Positions 9,607 to 18,468 of a stretch of 64,000 bases of DNA are shown in pieces (within the stretch, counting starts at the first letter, position 1; each line of letters begins with the position of its first letter). The translations under genes and the position numbers were made by a program. Where the stretch lies: assembly GCF_016798325.1 (NCBI RefSeq), contig NZ_JAERVO010000004.1, positions 1 through 64,000 of the forward strand. The letters are read 5' to 3'. Origin of the DNA: Marinobacter mangrovi (lineage in GTDB: Bacteria; Pseudomonadota; Gammaproteobacteria; Pseudomonadales; Oleiphilaceae). Under the pieces are notes generated by a model, which saw only the letters and a program-made list of their open reading frames with translations, had not been told where the DNA came from and made no database searches.

Positions 9607-10035
9607 ATGTCTGAGAAGGCATTCAGAATGACAGCAAGCCGGCCCTACCTGGTGCGCGCTTTCAACGAGTGGATTCTGGATAACAACTGCACGCCCTACA
9701 TCCTGGTGGATGCGGGCGTGCAGGGTGTCCAGGTGCCGGCGGAGCACGTGGCCAACGGTCAGATCGTCCTCAACATCAGCCCCAGTGCGGTGAAAGGATT
9801 GATGATTGGCAACAGCGCCCTTGAGTTCAACGCGCGCTTTGGCGGCGTTCCCATGCAGGTGTCGGTACCGATGGTCGCGGTGCTGGCCATCTACGCCCGC
9901 GAGAACGGCGAAGGCATGGTGTTTGGCAGTGAGCCGGGCACGCCGGATCCAGATGGAACGGGTACGGATTCCGGTGACGGGCAGAGTCAGCCCGAACGCC
10001 CATCCGGCAAGCCCAGCCTCAAAGTGGTGAAATAA
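9607..10035 (+). CDS. sspB: ClpXP protease specificity-enhancing factor SspB
   Basis: The 142-residue adaptor delivers ssrA-tagged proteins to ClpXP. The folded domain (about residues 10-110) contains RPYLVRAFNEWILDN, GVQVPAEHVANGQIVLNISP and NARFGGVPMQVSVPMVAVLA, closely matching E. coli SspB. An acidic flexible linker follows, and the tail PSLKVVK is the ClpX-binding peptide at the extreme C-terminus. It is co-oriented with sspA 39 bases upstream and ends before a terminator shared with the convergent SIS gene. Confidence 0.97.
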   Translation: MSEKAFRMTASRPYLVRAFNEWILDNNCTPYILVDAGVQGVQVPAEHVANGQIVLNISPSAVKGLMIGNSALEFNARFGGVPMQVSVPMVAVLAIYARENGEGMVFGSEPGTPDPDGTGTDSGDGQSQPERPSGKPSLKVVK

Positions 10036-10069
10036 ACGCCAGCCATGGCGCAGGATGAATGGATGCTGA

Positions 10070-10098
10070 AAAGCCGACCCTCGGGTCGGCTTTTTTAT
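10070..10098. terminator. bidirectional terminator between sspB and the SIS gene
   Basis: AAAAGCCGACC and GGTCGGCTTTTTT pair around a CTCG loop. T runs are present on both strands, so it can end both the sspAB transcript and the convergent yraN-diaA transcript. Confidence 0.9.
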
Positions 10099-10122
10099 GG
10101 GCGAAAGATTGTCGCGATCGGC

Positions 10123-10719
10123 TCAGCCGCCGAAGATCTTCTGGTCGATCAGGGCCGAGAGGGCGTTCATGATCACGACAAATACCCCGGTGGCCTGGGC
10201 ATTGCCCAGATTGTGCAGGGCTAACTCATGGTCGTCCGGATGGAGCAGCGAGGTGACGTCGGTCTTTTCCCGGGCGCTGAGAACCACCACTCTCATGCCG
10301 CGGTCGTGGGCCGCCTGGATCGCCTGGATCAGGTTGGCCTTATGACCGTCGTCGACCACCACGAACAGCGTATCGCCGTCTTTGCCCAGGGCTCTCACCT
10401 GCCGCGAGAAAGTCTCATTGAAGCGATTGTCCCGGCAGATGGCGGAGAAGGTGGTGGCGTCCGCACCCAGATTAATCGCCGGTAAGGCGGGGCGATCCTG
10501 GTCGAAGCGGTTCAGCAGGTTGGTGCAGAAGTACTGCGTCAGGCAGTTGGCGCCGCCGTTGGCGCACATCAGGATCTTGGCATCGGTCAGCAGTGATGCC
10601 ACCAGCGTATCGGCGACCGCATCCAGTGCAGGGCCCACTTCGGCCGCGGCATGGGCGGCATTTTCCATGTGCTCGGCGAACATGGCGTTGATCAGCGAAT
10701 CGGCAGATTGTTCAGTCAT
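10123..10719 (-). CDS. DiaA/GmhA-like SIS domain protein with altered ligand loops
   Basis: This 198-residue SIS-domain protein occupies the usual diaA position after yraN. E. coli DiaA binds DnaA and promotes initiation at oriC; its relative GmhA isomerises sedoheptulose 7-phosphate. The first loop, normally a GNGGSA-type motif, reads ANGGANC, and the second, normally a TSGNS-type motif, reads VDDGHKANL, so the serines and threonines that bind sugar phosphate are largely missing. The ELLNRF-like helix is kept as NLLNRF. That argues for a structural role such as DnaA binding over catalysis, which is inference. Its ATG overlaps the yraN stop by four bases. Confidence 0.75.
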   Translation of the reverse strand: MTEQSADSLINAMFAEHMENAAHAAAEVGPALDAVADTLVASLLTDAKILMCANGGANCLTQYFCTNLLNRFDQDRPALPAINLGADATTFSAICRDNRFNETFSRQVRALGKDGDTLFVVVDDGHKANLIQAIQAAHDRGMRVVVLSAREKTDVTSLLHPDDHELALHNLGNAQATGVFVVIMNALSALIDQKIFGG

Positions 10720-11096
10720 GATGAGGCATCAAAAGCATTCTTGATCCAATGGGCCTGATAGCGGCGTAAACGTCCCGGCTGGATGGCGATGACATCGAAG
10801 CGACAGGGATATTGCCATAGTTGGTGCCGCTGCAGGTAGTAATTGGCGGCTCGAATCAGGCGTTGCTGTTTGCGTGGGGTGACCGACTCCATGGGATTTT
10901 CGTAACTGGTCGTCCCGCGATAGCGGACTTCGATGAAGACCAGTGTCTCGCCATCCCGGGCGATGATGTCCAGCTCGCCACCCCGACAATGAAAGTTGCG
11001 TCCAACGATGTGCAGGCCTTTGCGTGCCAGGTAGCGAGCAGCGGCCTCTTCGGCTTGCTCGCCCTGCTTGCGCCGACCGTCCCTGGTCTCGCGCAT
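10716..11096 (-). CDS. yraN: YraN family endonuclease-like protein (UPF0102)
   Basis: A 126-residue protein of the UPF0102 family, which has a Holliday-junction-resolvase-like restriction-endonuclease fold. The core motif is GGELDIIARD...LVFIEVRYR, with the candidate catalytic Glu, Asp and Glu-x-Lys/Arg positions, followed by TPRKQQRLIRAANYYL. I chose the ATG at 11096, four bases after the lpoA stop; an upstream start would add 33 residues overlapping lpoA. Activity is not established for the family. It belongs to the lpoA-yraN-diaA group on the minus strand. Confidence 0.9.
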   Translation of the reverse strand: MRETRDGRRKQGEQAEEAAARYLARKGLHIVGRNFHCRGGELDIIARDGETLVFIEVRYRGTTSYENPMESVTPRKQQRLIRAANYYLQRHQLWQYPCRFDVIAIQPGRLRRYQAHWIKNAFDASS

Positions 11097-11100
11097 GGGG

Positions 11101-13029
11101 TTACTCGCTGGTTGGCGCCGTCGCGCCGGTCGCCGGCGCGGGTGTTGTCCTGTCAATGGCTGCGTCGCGTGAAGGTGCGTCCTGGCGCGTTTCATGCGCT
11201 GGCTCGTCAGTGACCGGTTCGTCCAGCGGTGCCGGGACGCCCTTCTGGAAAATCGCCCAGCCCTGTTCCCGGCGTACCAGGCCGTCCGGCGTCATGCTCA
11301 GTGTCCCCGTCAGCCCGTCGACGTCGCTGCCCTGGACCTGCGACAGCAGCTGCAGCTTGGAGGACAGGGCATAAGCGTCCATGCCCATGGCGAACAGGCG
11401 TCCATAGCGTTGGGTGACGTCGGGTAACGCGGCGCTGGCCCGCTGGCGACGTTCGCTGTCCGGATTCAGCATCCACGGGATGTCGGTGAAACGCACCCGT
11501 TCCAGGTCGCCATCACGACTCGGGTCCGGCTGGCCGGTGTAGATCGTGGAGGGCGAGTAAACGGGCAGGTCGCCACCGAAATAGAACGCAAACAGCGGGT
11601 TGAACTGACGGCCGATCGTCGGGGACGCCACCAGCACGATGGCGTCGATGTCCTGCCGGCGGCGGGCTTCGAACTCCACGTTCTGGGCGATGGTGTGCTC
11701 GATGGTGATGGCCCGCTGACGGCTCTGGTCGATGCCGAACAGGTCCGCCACCGTCTTGCGCAGATTTTCGTTCGGGTCGTAACGAACGGCGTTGAGGATT
11801 TTGCCGCCATCCTGGTTCATGCGCTGGATCAGCGCACTTTCCACGCGGTCTCCCCAGTCGCCCCAAGGGATCAGGGCAACGGCTTGCGTGCGATCATCCG
11901 CCATCAGGCGATCCGCAATCTGACGAGCTTCGTCTTCTGCAGACAGGCCGTACTGATACAGTTGATCCGGATGCGACTGGCCGTCTTCCAGATAGTTCAG
12001 GGCCAGCACCGGCGTTGGCAGGGAGGCGCGGTCGGCGACCTTGGCCAGGGCGGATTTGTCGAGCGGACCGACGATCAGGTCCGGCTTGGTTTGCTGGATG
12101 CGGTCGTAGAGCGCATCAAACGCCTGATCGTTGGTGTCGAAGACCTGGATGCGGGTTTTCGTGCCCTCATTGCGCTTGTCGTCCTCATAGAAGGCGGCAA
12201 AAAAACCATCGCGAATGGCTTGACCTGCTTCGGCCAGCGGGCCGCTGAGGGGCAGTGCCAATGCAATGTGCCCGGGGCGCTCTTCCGAAAGCGTGATAAT
12301 CAGGCGCAGTTCGCTGGGCAGCGGGTTGGCTGCCGGATGATCCGGCCAGTTTTTCTGCCACTGGCGAATTGTGCGGCCCTGGGTGTCCAGCGTCACACCG
12401 GGCTGGCGCAGGGACAGGGCCAGCTCCAGCCAGCCCTGCTGCTCGTAGCCGATGGCGGTCTGGGCCGCCGCGTTCAGTTGACTGTCCGGCGCCCGCTTGA
12501 GCAGCTGCCAGATCCGATCGTTGTCGGCCAGAGTGCCGCCATTGGGACGAATCGGGCTGGAGGCAATCAGTGTCTGTGCCGCCTTCAGGTATTGCCCCGC
12601 AAGTTCGAAGGTGCTGGTTTGCAGGCGTGCCGCCTGGGTCTGGCGGTTATCGGGATACTTCGAGAACTGATCCACCGGCAGGACGTCGGCGAAGTCCGCG
12701 GCCCAGCCCCGGTCATCGAGCGCGATGATGCTGCCCATGGCCAGCAGACGATACTGGTTGAGCGTATCCCCCTGAGCCTTGTCGAAGGCTTCGCTGCGCA
12801 GGATGGTGCGGGCGTCCTTATGACGGTCGGCGTCCTGGTAGCGGGCGGCGGTGCTCAGAAGACCACGCAGGGCGGTATCGGAATAGCCGGAGGATTCGGC
12901 AATCGCCAGCGCGCCCTCCGGAGTGTCAGCCTGGTCGGGCTGGATGCCCATGGGGGTGCAGCCGGCCATCAAGACGGCCAGGGCCAGGAAAAACGCAGGG
13001 CGAAGGCGAAGTAACTCTCTCATCGTCAT
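11101..13029 (-). CDS. lpoA: penicillin-binding protein activator LpoA
   Basis: The 642-residue protein is an outer-membrane lipoprotein that in E. coli activates penicillin-binding protein 1A. It starts with a lipoprotein signal ending in VLMAGC, then an N-terminal helical repeat region (to about residue 240) and a periplasmic-binding-protein-like C-terminal domain containing HIALALPLSGPLAEAGQAIR and LIVGPLDKSALAKV. The chosen ATG (13029) has GTGAG six bases before it; the longer reading frame upstream lacks a signal peptide. A second ATG two codons later is possible. It is divergent from rsmI, the standard arrangement. Confidence 0.92.
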   Translation of the reverse strand: MTMRELLRLRPAFFLALAVLMAGCTPMGIQPDQADTPEGALAIAESSGYSDTALRGLLSTAARYQDADRHKDARTILRSEAFDKAQGDTLNQYRLLAMGSIIALDDRGWAADFADVLPVDQFSKYPDNRQTQAARLQTSTFELAGQYLKAAQTLIASSPIRPNGGTLADNDRIWQLLKRAPDSQLNAAAQTAIGYEQQGWLELALSLRQPGVTLDTQGRTIRQWQKNWPDHPAANPLPSELRLIITLSEERPGHIALALPLSGPLAEAGQAIRDGFFAAFYEDDKRNEGTKTRIQVFDTNDQAFDALYDRIQQTKPDLIVGPLDKSALAKVADRASLPTPVLALNYLEDGQSHPDQLYQYGLSAEDEARQIADRLMADDRTQAVALIPWGDWGDRVESALIQRMNQDGGKILNAVRYDPNENLRKTVADLFGIDQSRQRAITIEHTIAQNVEFEARRRQDIDAIVLVASPTIGRQFNPLFAFYFGGDLPVYSPSTIYTGQPDPSRDGDLERVRFTDIPWMLNPDSERRQRASAALPDVTQRYGRLFAMGMDAYALSSKLQLLSQVQGSDVDGLTGTLSMTPDGLVRREQGWAIFQKGVPAPLDEPVTDEPAHETRQDAPSRDAAIDRTTPAPATGATAPTSE

Positions 13030-13244
13030 GCAATGCTCACAGTAGGGCGAATGGTTCGGAATTCCGCGGCCGCAACCGATCCCGCGGGACGTCCTGCCAT
13101 GCCGCCGCTTGTGGTGCCGGCGGAACATGGGCATCATGCCGGAAATTTGCCAAGAAGCGAGTTTACCAGTTCGCCGTGGATTTCTCATGACGTCGCTGTC
13201 ATTCGCAAACCCGGCGTGCATCGCGCAACTTCAGGAAAGACACC

Positions 13245-14102
13245 ATGCCCGAAAGTGCTGCTGACTGCGGCCTTCTTTATATTGTGGCCACCCCCATCGG
13301 CAACCTGGGCGATATCAGTCAGCGGGCGGCCGATATTCTGGCCAGGGTGGATTGTATTGCTGCAGAGGATACGCGCCACACGCAACGCCTCCTGCAGGTG
13401 CTGGGCCTACACCGGCCTCTGGTGGCCCTGCATGAGCACAATGAGCGCGAGCGTCATGAATCGGTCCTGCAACGCCTGCGACAGGGTGAGTCAGTGGCGC
13501 TGGTTTCCGATGCCGGCACACCGCTGATTTCCGATCCGGGATTCATCCTGGTCCGTGCCGCGCGCGAGCAGGGGCTGACGGTGGTGCCCATTCCCGGTCC
13601 CTGTGCCATCACCACGGCCCTCAGTGCGGCCGGTCTGCCAACGGACCGGTTTACTTTCGAAGGATTTCTGCCCACCAAGCGTAAGGCGCGGCTGGACGCT
13701 CTCAAGGCCTTGCGGCACGAATCCCGAACCCTGGTCTTCTATGAAGCGCCGCATCGCATTCGGGAAACGGCGGTGGCGCTGGCCGAAGCCTTCGGTGCCG
13801 AGCGCTCTGTGGTGCTCGCCCGGGAGCTGACCAAGGCGTTCGAAACGTTTTACAGCGGGACGGCCGAGGATGTGGTCGAGCAGCTCGCCGAGGACGATTA
13901 CGCCGAGAAGGGCGAGTATGTGGTCATGGTGGCGGGCGCGCCGGTGTCGTCGGAGGATGCCGCCACCGAAATCGATCCCGATGAGCTGCTGACGGTGCTG
14001 CTGCGCGAGGTGCCGGTCAAGGTGGCGGCGCGGATGGCGTCCGAGCTGACCGGCTTGTCCCGCAATGAGCTTTACCAGAGGGCGCTCGCCCTGAAGGCGT
14101 GA
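13245..14102 (+). CDS. rsmI: 16S rRNA (cytidine(1402)-2'-O)-methyltransferase
   Basis: The 285-residue enzyme methylates the 2'-hydroxyl of C1402 in 16S rRNA with S-adenosylmethionine. Family motifs are LYIVATPIGNLGDIS at the N-terminus, AEDTRHTQRLL, SDAGTPLISDPGF, PIPGPCAITTALSAAGLP and FEGFLPTKRKAR, followed by the C-terminal HemS-like extension. It is divergent from lpoA across 215 bases, which hold no promoter I can call firmly, and it precedes the RNase P RNA gene. Confidence 0.97.
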   Translation: MPESAADCGLLYIVATPIGNLGDISQRAADILARVDCIAAEDTRHTQRLLQVLGLHRPLVALHEHNERERHESVLQRLRQGESVALVSDAGTPLISDPGFILVRAAREQGLTVVPIPGPCAITTALSAAGLPTDRFTFEGFLPTKRKARLDALKALRHESRTLVFYEAPHRIRETAVALAEAFGAERSVVLARELTKAFETFYSGTAEDVVEQLAEDDYAEKGEYVVMVAGAPVSSEDAATEIDPDELLTVLLREVPVKVAARMASELTGLSRNELYQRALALKA

Positions 14103-14120
14103 TGTTGCGGTCTTTTTCGC

Positions 14121-14149
14121 TTGCACGCCTGGGGCGGGCGGCGTATTGT
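14121..14149 (+). promoter_or_regulatory. sigma70 promoter of rnpB
   Basis: TTGCAC (14121-14126) and TATTGT (14144-14149) are 17 bases apart, placing transcription start at about 14156, exactly at the first base of the RNase P RNA helix P1. The fit between promoter and RNA end supports both calls. Confidence 0.75.
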
Positions 14150-14155
14150 CTCGCC

Positions 14156-14513
14156 TGAGCTCGCCGGGCAGTCGCCGCCGGCCGCCATTGGCGGACGGGG
14201 GAGGAAAGTCCGGGCTCCACAGGGCAAGGTGCCAGGTAACGCCTGGGCGGCGTGAGCCGACGGAAAGTGCAGCAGAAAGGAAACCGCCTAAGCGCCTTCG
14301 GGCGCCGGTAAGGTTGAAAAGGTGCGGTAAGAGCGCACCGCGTGACTGGCAACAGTTCACGGCGATGGTAAACCCCACCTGGAGCAAGACCAAATAGGAG
14401 TCCGATGGCGTGGCCCGCGCTGGACTCGGGTAGGTTGCTTGAGGCTTGTGGTGACGCAAGCCCTAGATGAATGACTGTTCTCGACAGAACCCGGCTTACA
14501 GGCGAGCTCGCTT
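14156..14513 (+). ncRNA. rnpB: RNase P RNA (bacterial class A)
   Basis: The catalytic RNA of RNase P removes 5' leaders from tRNA precursors. Conserved blocks are present in order: GAGGAAAGTCCGGGCTCC, GCCAGGTAACGCCTGG, GGTAAGAGCGCACCG, GGTAAACCCCACCTGGAGCA, CCAAATAGGAGTCC, GGGTAGGTTGCTTGAG, CCTAGATGAATGACTGT and CGACAGAACCCGGCTTA. Helix P1 is closed by GAGCTCGCC (14157-14165) and GGCGAGCTC (14501-14509). The 3' end runs into CGCTTTTCTTTTCTT, which probably terminates transcription. The exact ends are set to within a few bases. Confidence 0.97.
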
Positions 14514-14721
14514 TTCTTTTCTTCCGTGTGATCTCTGTTGTTCGAATTTCCCTCCTGATATAGCGAAAAATTCTTACTCCTCAGGTTTTTTGTATAAATA
14601 GTGCTTCAGCTACTTGATTTATCGAAGGTTCTTGTCTCCATTTCCGAGTAGCTTCTCCTCTTCTCCTTCTAAACCCTTGTCATAACAGGAAGTTTTACAG
14701 GTGGGCCGCCTCTGACGGCGC
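14514..14721. other. AT-rich spacer between rnpB and the dcw promoter
   Basis: About 200 bases visibly lower in GC than everything around, with many T and pyrimidine runs. I find no credible reading frame with a ribosome binding site, no tRNA and no strong terminator beyond the rnpB tail. A TATAAAT (from 14591) could be a -10 box but lacks a good -35. Part of it may act as an upstream element for the following promoter. Confidence 0.6.
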
Positions 14722-14750
14722 TTGCATTGTATTTTTCGTGTTTCTATAGT
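14722..14750 (+). promoter_or_regulatory. main promoter of the dcw cluster
   Basis: TTGCAT (14722-14727) and TATAGT (14745-14750) have the optimal 17-base spacing. Transcription would start near 14757, right at the edge of the MraZ-box array, as expected for a promoter repressed by MraZ. The leader to mraZ would be about 125 bases. Confidence 0.82.
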
Positions 14751-14757
14751 GTGCAGA

Positions 14758-14813
14758 AGTGGGAAAAAGTGGATAGAAGTGGTTTTTTGTGGTTTTTGGA
14801 GGGCGAGAGTGGG
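14758..14813 (+). promoter_or_regulatory. MraZ operator: six GTGG-type boxes at 10-base spacing
   Basis: AGTGG or a close variant recurs every 10 bases: 14758, 14768, 14778, 14788 (TGTGG), 14798 (GGAGG, weaker) and 14808. MraZ from E. coli binds short tandem G-rich direct repeats with 10-base periodicity ahead of its own gene. Five good units and one weaker unit follow the predicted transcription start. The called site agrees with the family; binding itself is inference. Confidence 0.82.
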
Positions 14814-14881
14814 AAAATTGCCCGCTCTTGATTTTGGCCCCGGCGATCCAGCCGGTTTGAGGCCAGCAACTGGCAGCATTT

Positions 14882-15334
14882 ATGAGCAACTTTCTCGGCA
14901 GTCATGCCATCAACATGGACGCGAAGGGGCGCATTGCGATCCCGACCCGCGTGCGCGAGGAGCTCGCCGAAGTGTGCGGCGGCCGCATCGTGTTGACGGC
15001 CAATGCCGACGAGGAGCGTTGCCTGCTGGTTTACCCCGAGCCGCAATGGGACGAAATCCGCCCCCAGATTGAGGCGTTGCCGAACATGAACAAGGCGGCG
15101 CGCCGGCTGCAGCGCAAGATGCTGGGCCACGCCACGCCGCTGGAACTGGACGGTGCCGGCCGGGTGCTGGTGCCGCCGACGCTGCGCAGTTACGCGCGGC
15201 TGGAAAAGAAACTGATGCTGGTCGGTCAGGGTAAAAAGCTGGAGCTGTGGAGCGAAGAGCGCTGGTTCGCATGGCTGGATGAGTCCGAGGATGACGACGA
15301 TATGCCGCCGGAGATGGAGTCACTTTCCCTATGA
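14882..15334 (+). CDS. mraZ: transcriptional regulator MraZ
   Basis: The 150-residue protein has two AbrB-like halves: [19 protein letters not shown] (about residues 11-30) and [16 protein letters not shown] (about 83-100). MraZ forms a ring-shaped oligomer and represses the dcw cluster by binding tandem boxes ahead of itself, which are present here. The gene starts the cluster and overlaps rsmH by four bases (ATGA). Confidence 0.96.
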   Translation: MSNFLGSHAINMDAKGRIAIPTRVREELAEVCGGRIVLTANADEERCLLVYPEPQWDEIRPQIEALPNMNKAARRLQRKMLGHATPLELDGAGRVLVPPTLRSYARLEKKLMLVGQGKKLELWSEERWFAWLDESEDDDDMPPEMESLSL

Positions 15335-16290
15335 CCGCGCAAAAAGGCGCCTCACCCAAGCATCTTTCGGTGCTCTTGAGTGAGGCGGTCGACGCATTGG
15401 TGGTCCGTGCCGACGGGCGTTATGTCGACGGAACCTTCGGGCGCGGCGGCCACAGTCGCCTGGTCCTGGAGAGGCTTTCCGACGGCGGGAGGCTGCTCGG
15501 GGTGGACAAGGACCCCGAGGCCATCGCAGTCGGCAGGGAGTTGGCGCAAGCCGACTCCCGTTTTCATATTGGTCACGGCTCTTTTGCCGAGCTTGAACGG
15601 TTTCTGATGGAGAGCGGCTGGCAAAGCATCAGCGGCATGCTGATGGATCTCGGCGTGTCATCGCCACAACTGGACGATGCCGCGCGTGGTTTCAGCTTCA
15701 TGCGGGAAGGGCCGCTGGATATGCGGATGAATCCCCAGCAGTCGCCCAGTGCGGCGGAGTGGCTCAACAGCGCGCCGGAAGCCGAAATCGCGGATGTCAT
15801 CTGGCGCTACGGCGAAGAGCGTTTTTCCCGCCGTATCGCGCGGGCCGTCGTGGCGCGGAGGGCGGAAGAGCCGCTGGCGACCACCCGCGAATTTGCCGAG
15901 CTGATTGCCGGCGCCGTGCCCAAAAAGGAAAAGCACAAACATCCGGCGACACGGACATTTCAGGCCGTGCGCATTTTTATTAATCGGGAACTGGAAGACC
16001 TGGAAGCCGGCCTGCAAACCGCGGTCGATCACCTCGAACCGGGCGGCCGTCTGGTGGTGATCAGCTTCCACTCATTGGAAGACCGCATCGTCAAGCGGTT
16101 CATGCGGGATCTGGCGCGAGGGCCTCAGTTGCCCCGCGGGTTGCCGGTGACGGCCGATCAGGCGGCATCGGACTTCCGCCTGATCGGTAAGGCCGTCAAG
16201 GCAGAAACAGACGAAGTGACCGACAACGTTCGGGCCCGGAGCGCCGTCATGCGTGTCCTGGAGCGTCGGTCAGGGAAGAGTGAGGTATAG
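15331..16290 (+). CDS. rsmH: 16S rRNA (cytosine(1402)-N4)-methyltransferase
   Basis: A 319-residue SAM-dependent enzyme (formerly MraW) that methylates N4 of C1402 in 16S rRNA, the same nucleotide that RsmI modifies on its ribose about 1.2 kb upstream. [13 protein letters not shown] begins the fold; [16 protein letters not shown] binds [38 protein letters not shown] and [18 protein letters not shown] are diagnostic. It overlaps the mraZ stop, and ftsL follows after two bases. Confidence 0.97.
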   Translation: MTAQKGASPKHLSVLLSEAVDALVVRADGRYVDGTFGRGGHSRLVLERLSDGGRLLGVDKDPEAIAVGRELAQADSRFHIGHGSFAELERFLMESGWQSISGMLMDLGVSSPQLDDAARGFSFMREGPLDMRMNPQQSPSAAEWLNSAPEAEIADVIWRYGEERFSRRIARAVVARRAEEPLATTREFAELIAGAVPKKEKHKHPATRTFQAVRIFINRELEDLEAGLQTAVDHLEPGGRLVVISFHSLEDRIVKRFMRDLARGPQLPRGLPVTADQAASDFRLIGKAVKAETDEVTDNVRARSAVMRVLERRSGKSEV

Positions 16291-16292
16291 CA

Positions 16293-16688
16293 ATGGCAGC
16301 GGTAACGATTGAACGGCCCCAGGTCCAGACCCGCAAGCGTCTGCATCCGGAAACCATGAAGGCCGGCGTCAACACGGCCATGCGCCTGTCGCGCCGGATT
16401 TTTGCCGGACTGTGCCAGCGTCATGTGCTGATTTCTGCGGGCCTGGCCAGCGTGCTGGTGTTCTCGGCGATCGGCGTCGTCTACAGCGCCCACGAGAACC
16501 GGGTGCTGTTCAACGACCTGGCCCAGCTACAGGCGCAGCGGGATGGATACCAGCGGGAGTGGAGTCAGCTGCTGCTGGAGCAGAGTGCACTCAGTGCCCA
16601 TAGCCGCGTCGAGGCGCGGGCTTCTCAGGGCATGGACATGGTTGTGCCCGGCAAGCAGGACATTGTCTTGGTGCAGTCGCAGCCATAA
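16293..16688 (+). CDS. ftsL: cell division protein FtsL
   Basis: This 131-residue bitopic division protein has a basic cytoplasmic tail, one transmembrane helix at about residues 45-65 and a periplasmic coiled-coil segment (HENRVLFNDLAQLQAQRDGY onward). FtsL pairs with FtsB and FtsQ to recruit and activate FtsW and FtsI. The C-terminal region ends with a proline, as is usual. Position between rsmH and ftsI confirms the call. Confidence 0.93.
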   Translation: MAAVTIERPQVQTRKRLHPETMKAGVNTAMRLSRRIFAGLCQRHVLISAGLASVLVFSAIGVVYSAHENRVLFNDLAQLQAQRDGYQREWSQLLLEQSALSAHSRVEARASQGMDMVVPGKQDIVLVQSQP

Positions 16689-16722
16689 CAACGATTATAT
16701 CGAGCCGTCAGGGTAGGGAAAC

Positions 16723-18465
16723 GTGTCCACATCGCAGTCGACACCCAGCACCATGCAGAAGCTGAAAGCGCGTCTGGCCGGTTGGCGTCATGCCACCGTG
16801 CTGGGCGCGTTTGTGCTTGTCATGGTGGCGCTGGCGGCGCGGCTGGTGCAGTTGCATGTGGTTGATCAGGATTTCCTGCGGCGCCAGGGCGAAGTCCGCA
16901 CCGTCCGCACCGAGACCATCGATGCCCATCGCGGCATGATCACCGATCGTCACGGTGAACCGCTGGCGGTCAGCACCCCGGTTCAGACCATCTGGGCCAA
17001 CCCCAGCGAAATGGATCCCAACGATCCCCGGATTGCGCCACTGGCCCGGATGCTCGGCGTCAGTGAGGGCGACCTGCGATCGCGTCTGAAGCGTTATGCC
17101 AGTCGCGAATTCATCTACGTCAGTCGCAAGATCCAGCCGGGTCTGGCGCGCAAAGCCATGGCGCTGGATATTCCCGGGATCTACAGCCGCCGGGAATACC
17201 GTCGTTACTATCCGACCGGCGAAGTGACCGCTCACGTCGTGGGCTTCACCAATATCGACGAGCACGGTCAGGAAGGCATGGAGCTGGCCTACAACGACTG
17301 GCTGTCCGGTGAGCGCGGCAGCAAGCGGGTGCTGAAGGATCGGCGTGGCCACGTCATCAAGGACCTGAGCCTGGTCAAAGACGCCAAGCCGGGTCGCAAC
17401 CTGGAGCTCAGCCTGGACCTGCGGCTGCAGTATCTGGCTTACCGGGAGCTCAAGGCGGTCGTACAGGCCCATCATGCCCGGGGCGGAACGCTGGTGGTGC
17501 TGGATGTGGACACCGGCGAGGTGCTCTCCATGGTGAATCAGGGGTCATACAACCCCAACGACAGGAGTCAGCTGGACCCGGCCAATCTCAGGAACAAGGC
17601 CATTACGGATCTGTTCGAACCCGGATCGACGATAAAACCCATCACGATGGCGGCCGCCCTGGAGGCCGGTGTGGTGACCCCGAAAACCCGGATCGATACG
17701 AATCCGGGTTATCTTCGTTTTGGGCGCTACACCATCCGGGACACCAGCGACCACGGCGTGCTTGATCTCAAGGGCATCATTGCCAAGTCGAGCAACGTGG
17801 GAATGAGCAAGATTGCTGCGAAAATGGGGGGCGATCCGATCCGTGACATGTTCCTTAGCGTCGGGCTCGGGCAATCCACCGGTATCGGTTTCCCGGGCGA
17901 GGCCGTCGGCGTGCTGCCGGCCCCTACCCAGTGGCACCCGGTGGAAGTGGCGACCCTGTCCTACGGCTACGGACTCAGCGTCAATGCGCTGCAATTGGCA
18001 GAGGCCTATATGGTCCTGGCCAATGGCGGTATCCGCTATCCGCTGAGCCTGATCAAGCGGGATGAACCACCCCAGGGGCAACGCGTCATTCCGGAGCACA
18101 TTACCGCCCAGGTGCGGGAGATGCTCCAGGCGGTGATTGAAGACGGTACCGGCAAGCGCGCCCAGATCGGTTTCTACGAGGCGGGCGGCAAAACCGGCAC
18201 CGTCCACCTGGTCGGTCAGCACGGCTACGAGGACAGTGAGTACAAGGCTATTTTCGCCGGCATGGCGCCTGTGGATAACCCCCGCATTGTGTGTGTTGTC
18301 GCTGTCGATGCGCCCAAGGGTGGGGAGTATTATGGAGGGGAAGTTGCCGCTCCCGTCTTTTCCCGGGTCATGGGTGACGCGCTGCGTTTGCTGAACGTGC
18401 GCCCGGACCTCGATGATAATCCTGTGGCATCCCAGCCACGGGACACATCCGGGGGCAGGGGGTAA
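16723..18465 (+). CDS. ftsI: peptidoglycan transpeptidase FtsI (PBP3)
   Basis: The 580-residue septal transpeptidase has an N-terminal membrane anchor (about residues 24-43), a pedestal domain and a C-terminal penicillin-binding domain. The active-site motifs are Ser302-x-x-Lys305 (STIK), Ser356-x-Asn358 (SSN) and Lys490-Thr-Gly. It cross-links septal peptidoglycan in complex with FtsW. The start is GTG, supported by GGGTAGGG shortly upstream; an ATG ten codons later would lose part of the cytoplasmic tail. Confidence 0.97.
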   Translation: MSTSQSTPSTMQKLKARLAGWRHATVLGAFVLVMVALAARLVQLHVVDQDFLRRQGEVRTVRTETIDAHRGMITDRHGEPLAVSTPVQTIWANPSEMDPNDPRIAPLARMLGVSEGDLRSRLKRYASREFIYVSRKIQPGLARKAMALDIPGIYSRREYRRYYPTGEVTAHVVGFTNIDEHGQEGMELAYNDWLSGERGSKRVLKDRRGHVIKDLSLVKDAKPGRNLELSLDLRLQYLAYRELKAVVQAHHARGGTLVVLDVDTGEVLSMVNQGSYNPNDRSQLDPANLRNKAITDLFEPGSTIKPITMAAALEAGVVTPKTRIDTNPGYLRFGRYTIRDTSDHGVLDLKGIIAKSSNVGMSKIAAKMGGDPIRDMFLSVGLGQSTGIGFPGEAVGVLPAPTQWHPVEVATLSYGYGLSVNALQLAEAYMVLANGGIRYPLSLIKRDEPPQGQRVIPEHITAQVREMLQAVIEDGTGKRAQIGFYEAGGKTGTVHLVGQHGYEDSEYKAIFAGMAPVDNPRIVCVVAVDAPKGGEYYGGEVAAPVFSRVMGDALRLLNVRPDLDDNPVASQPRDTSGGRG

Positions 18466-18468
18466 GCC

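Noticed and set aside
11101-13221. Longer lpoA start 64 residues upstream
   Set aside because: The extra residues are Arg/His-rich, unlike a signal peptide, and would bury the lipoprotein signal that begins at 13029.
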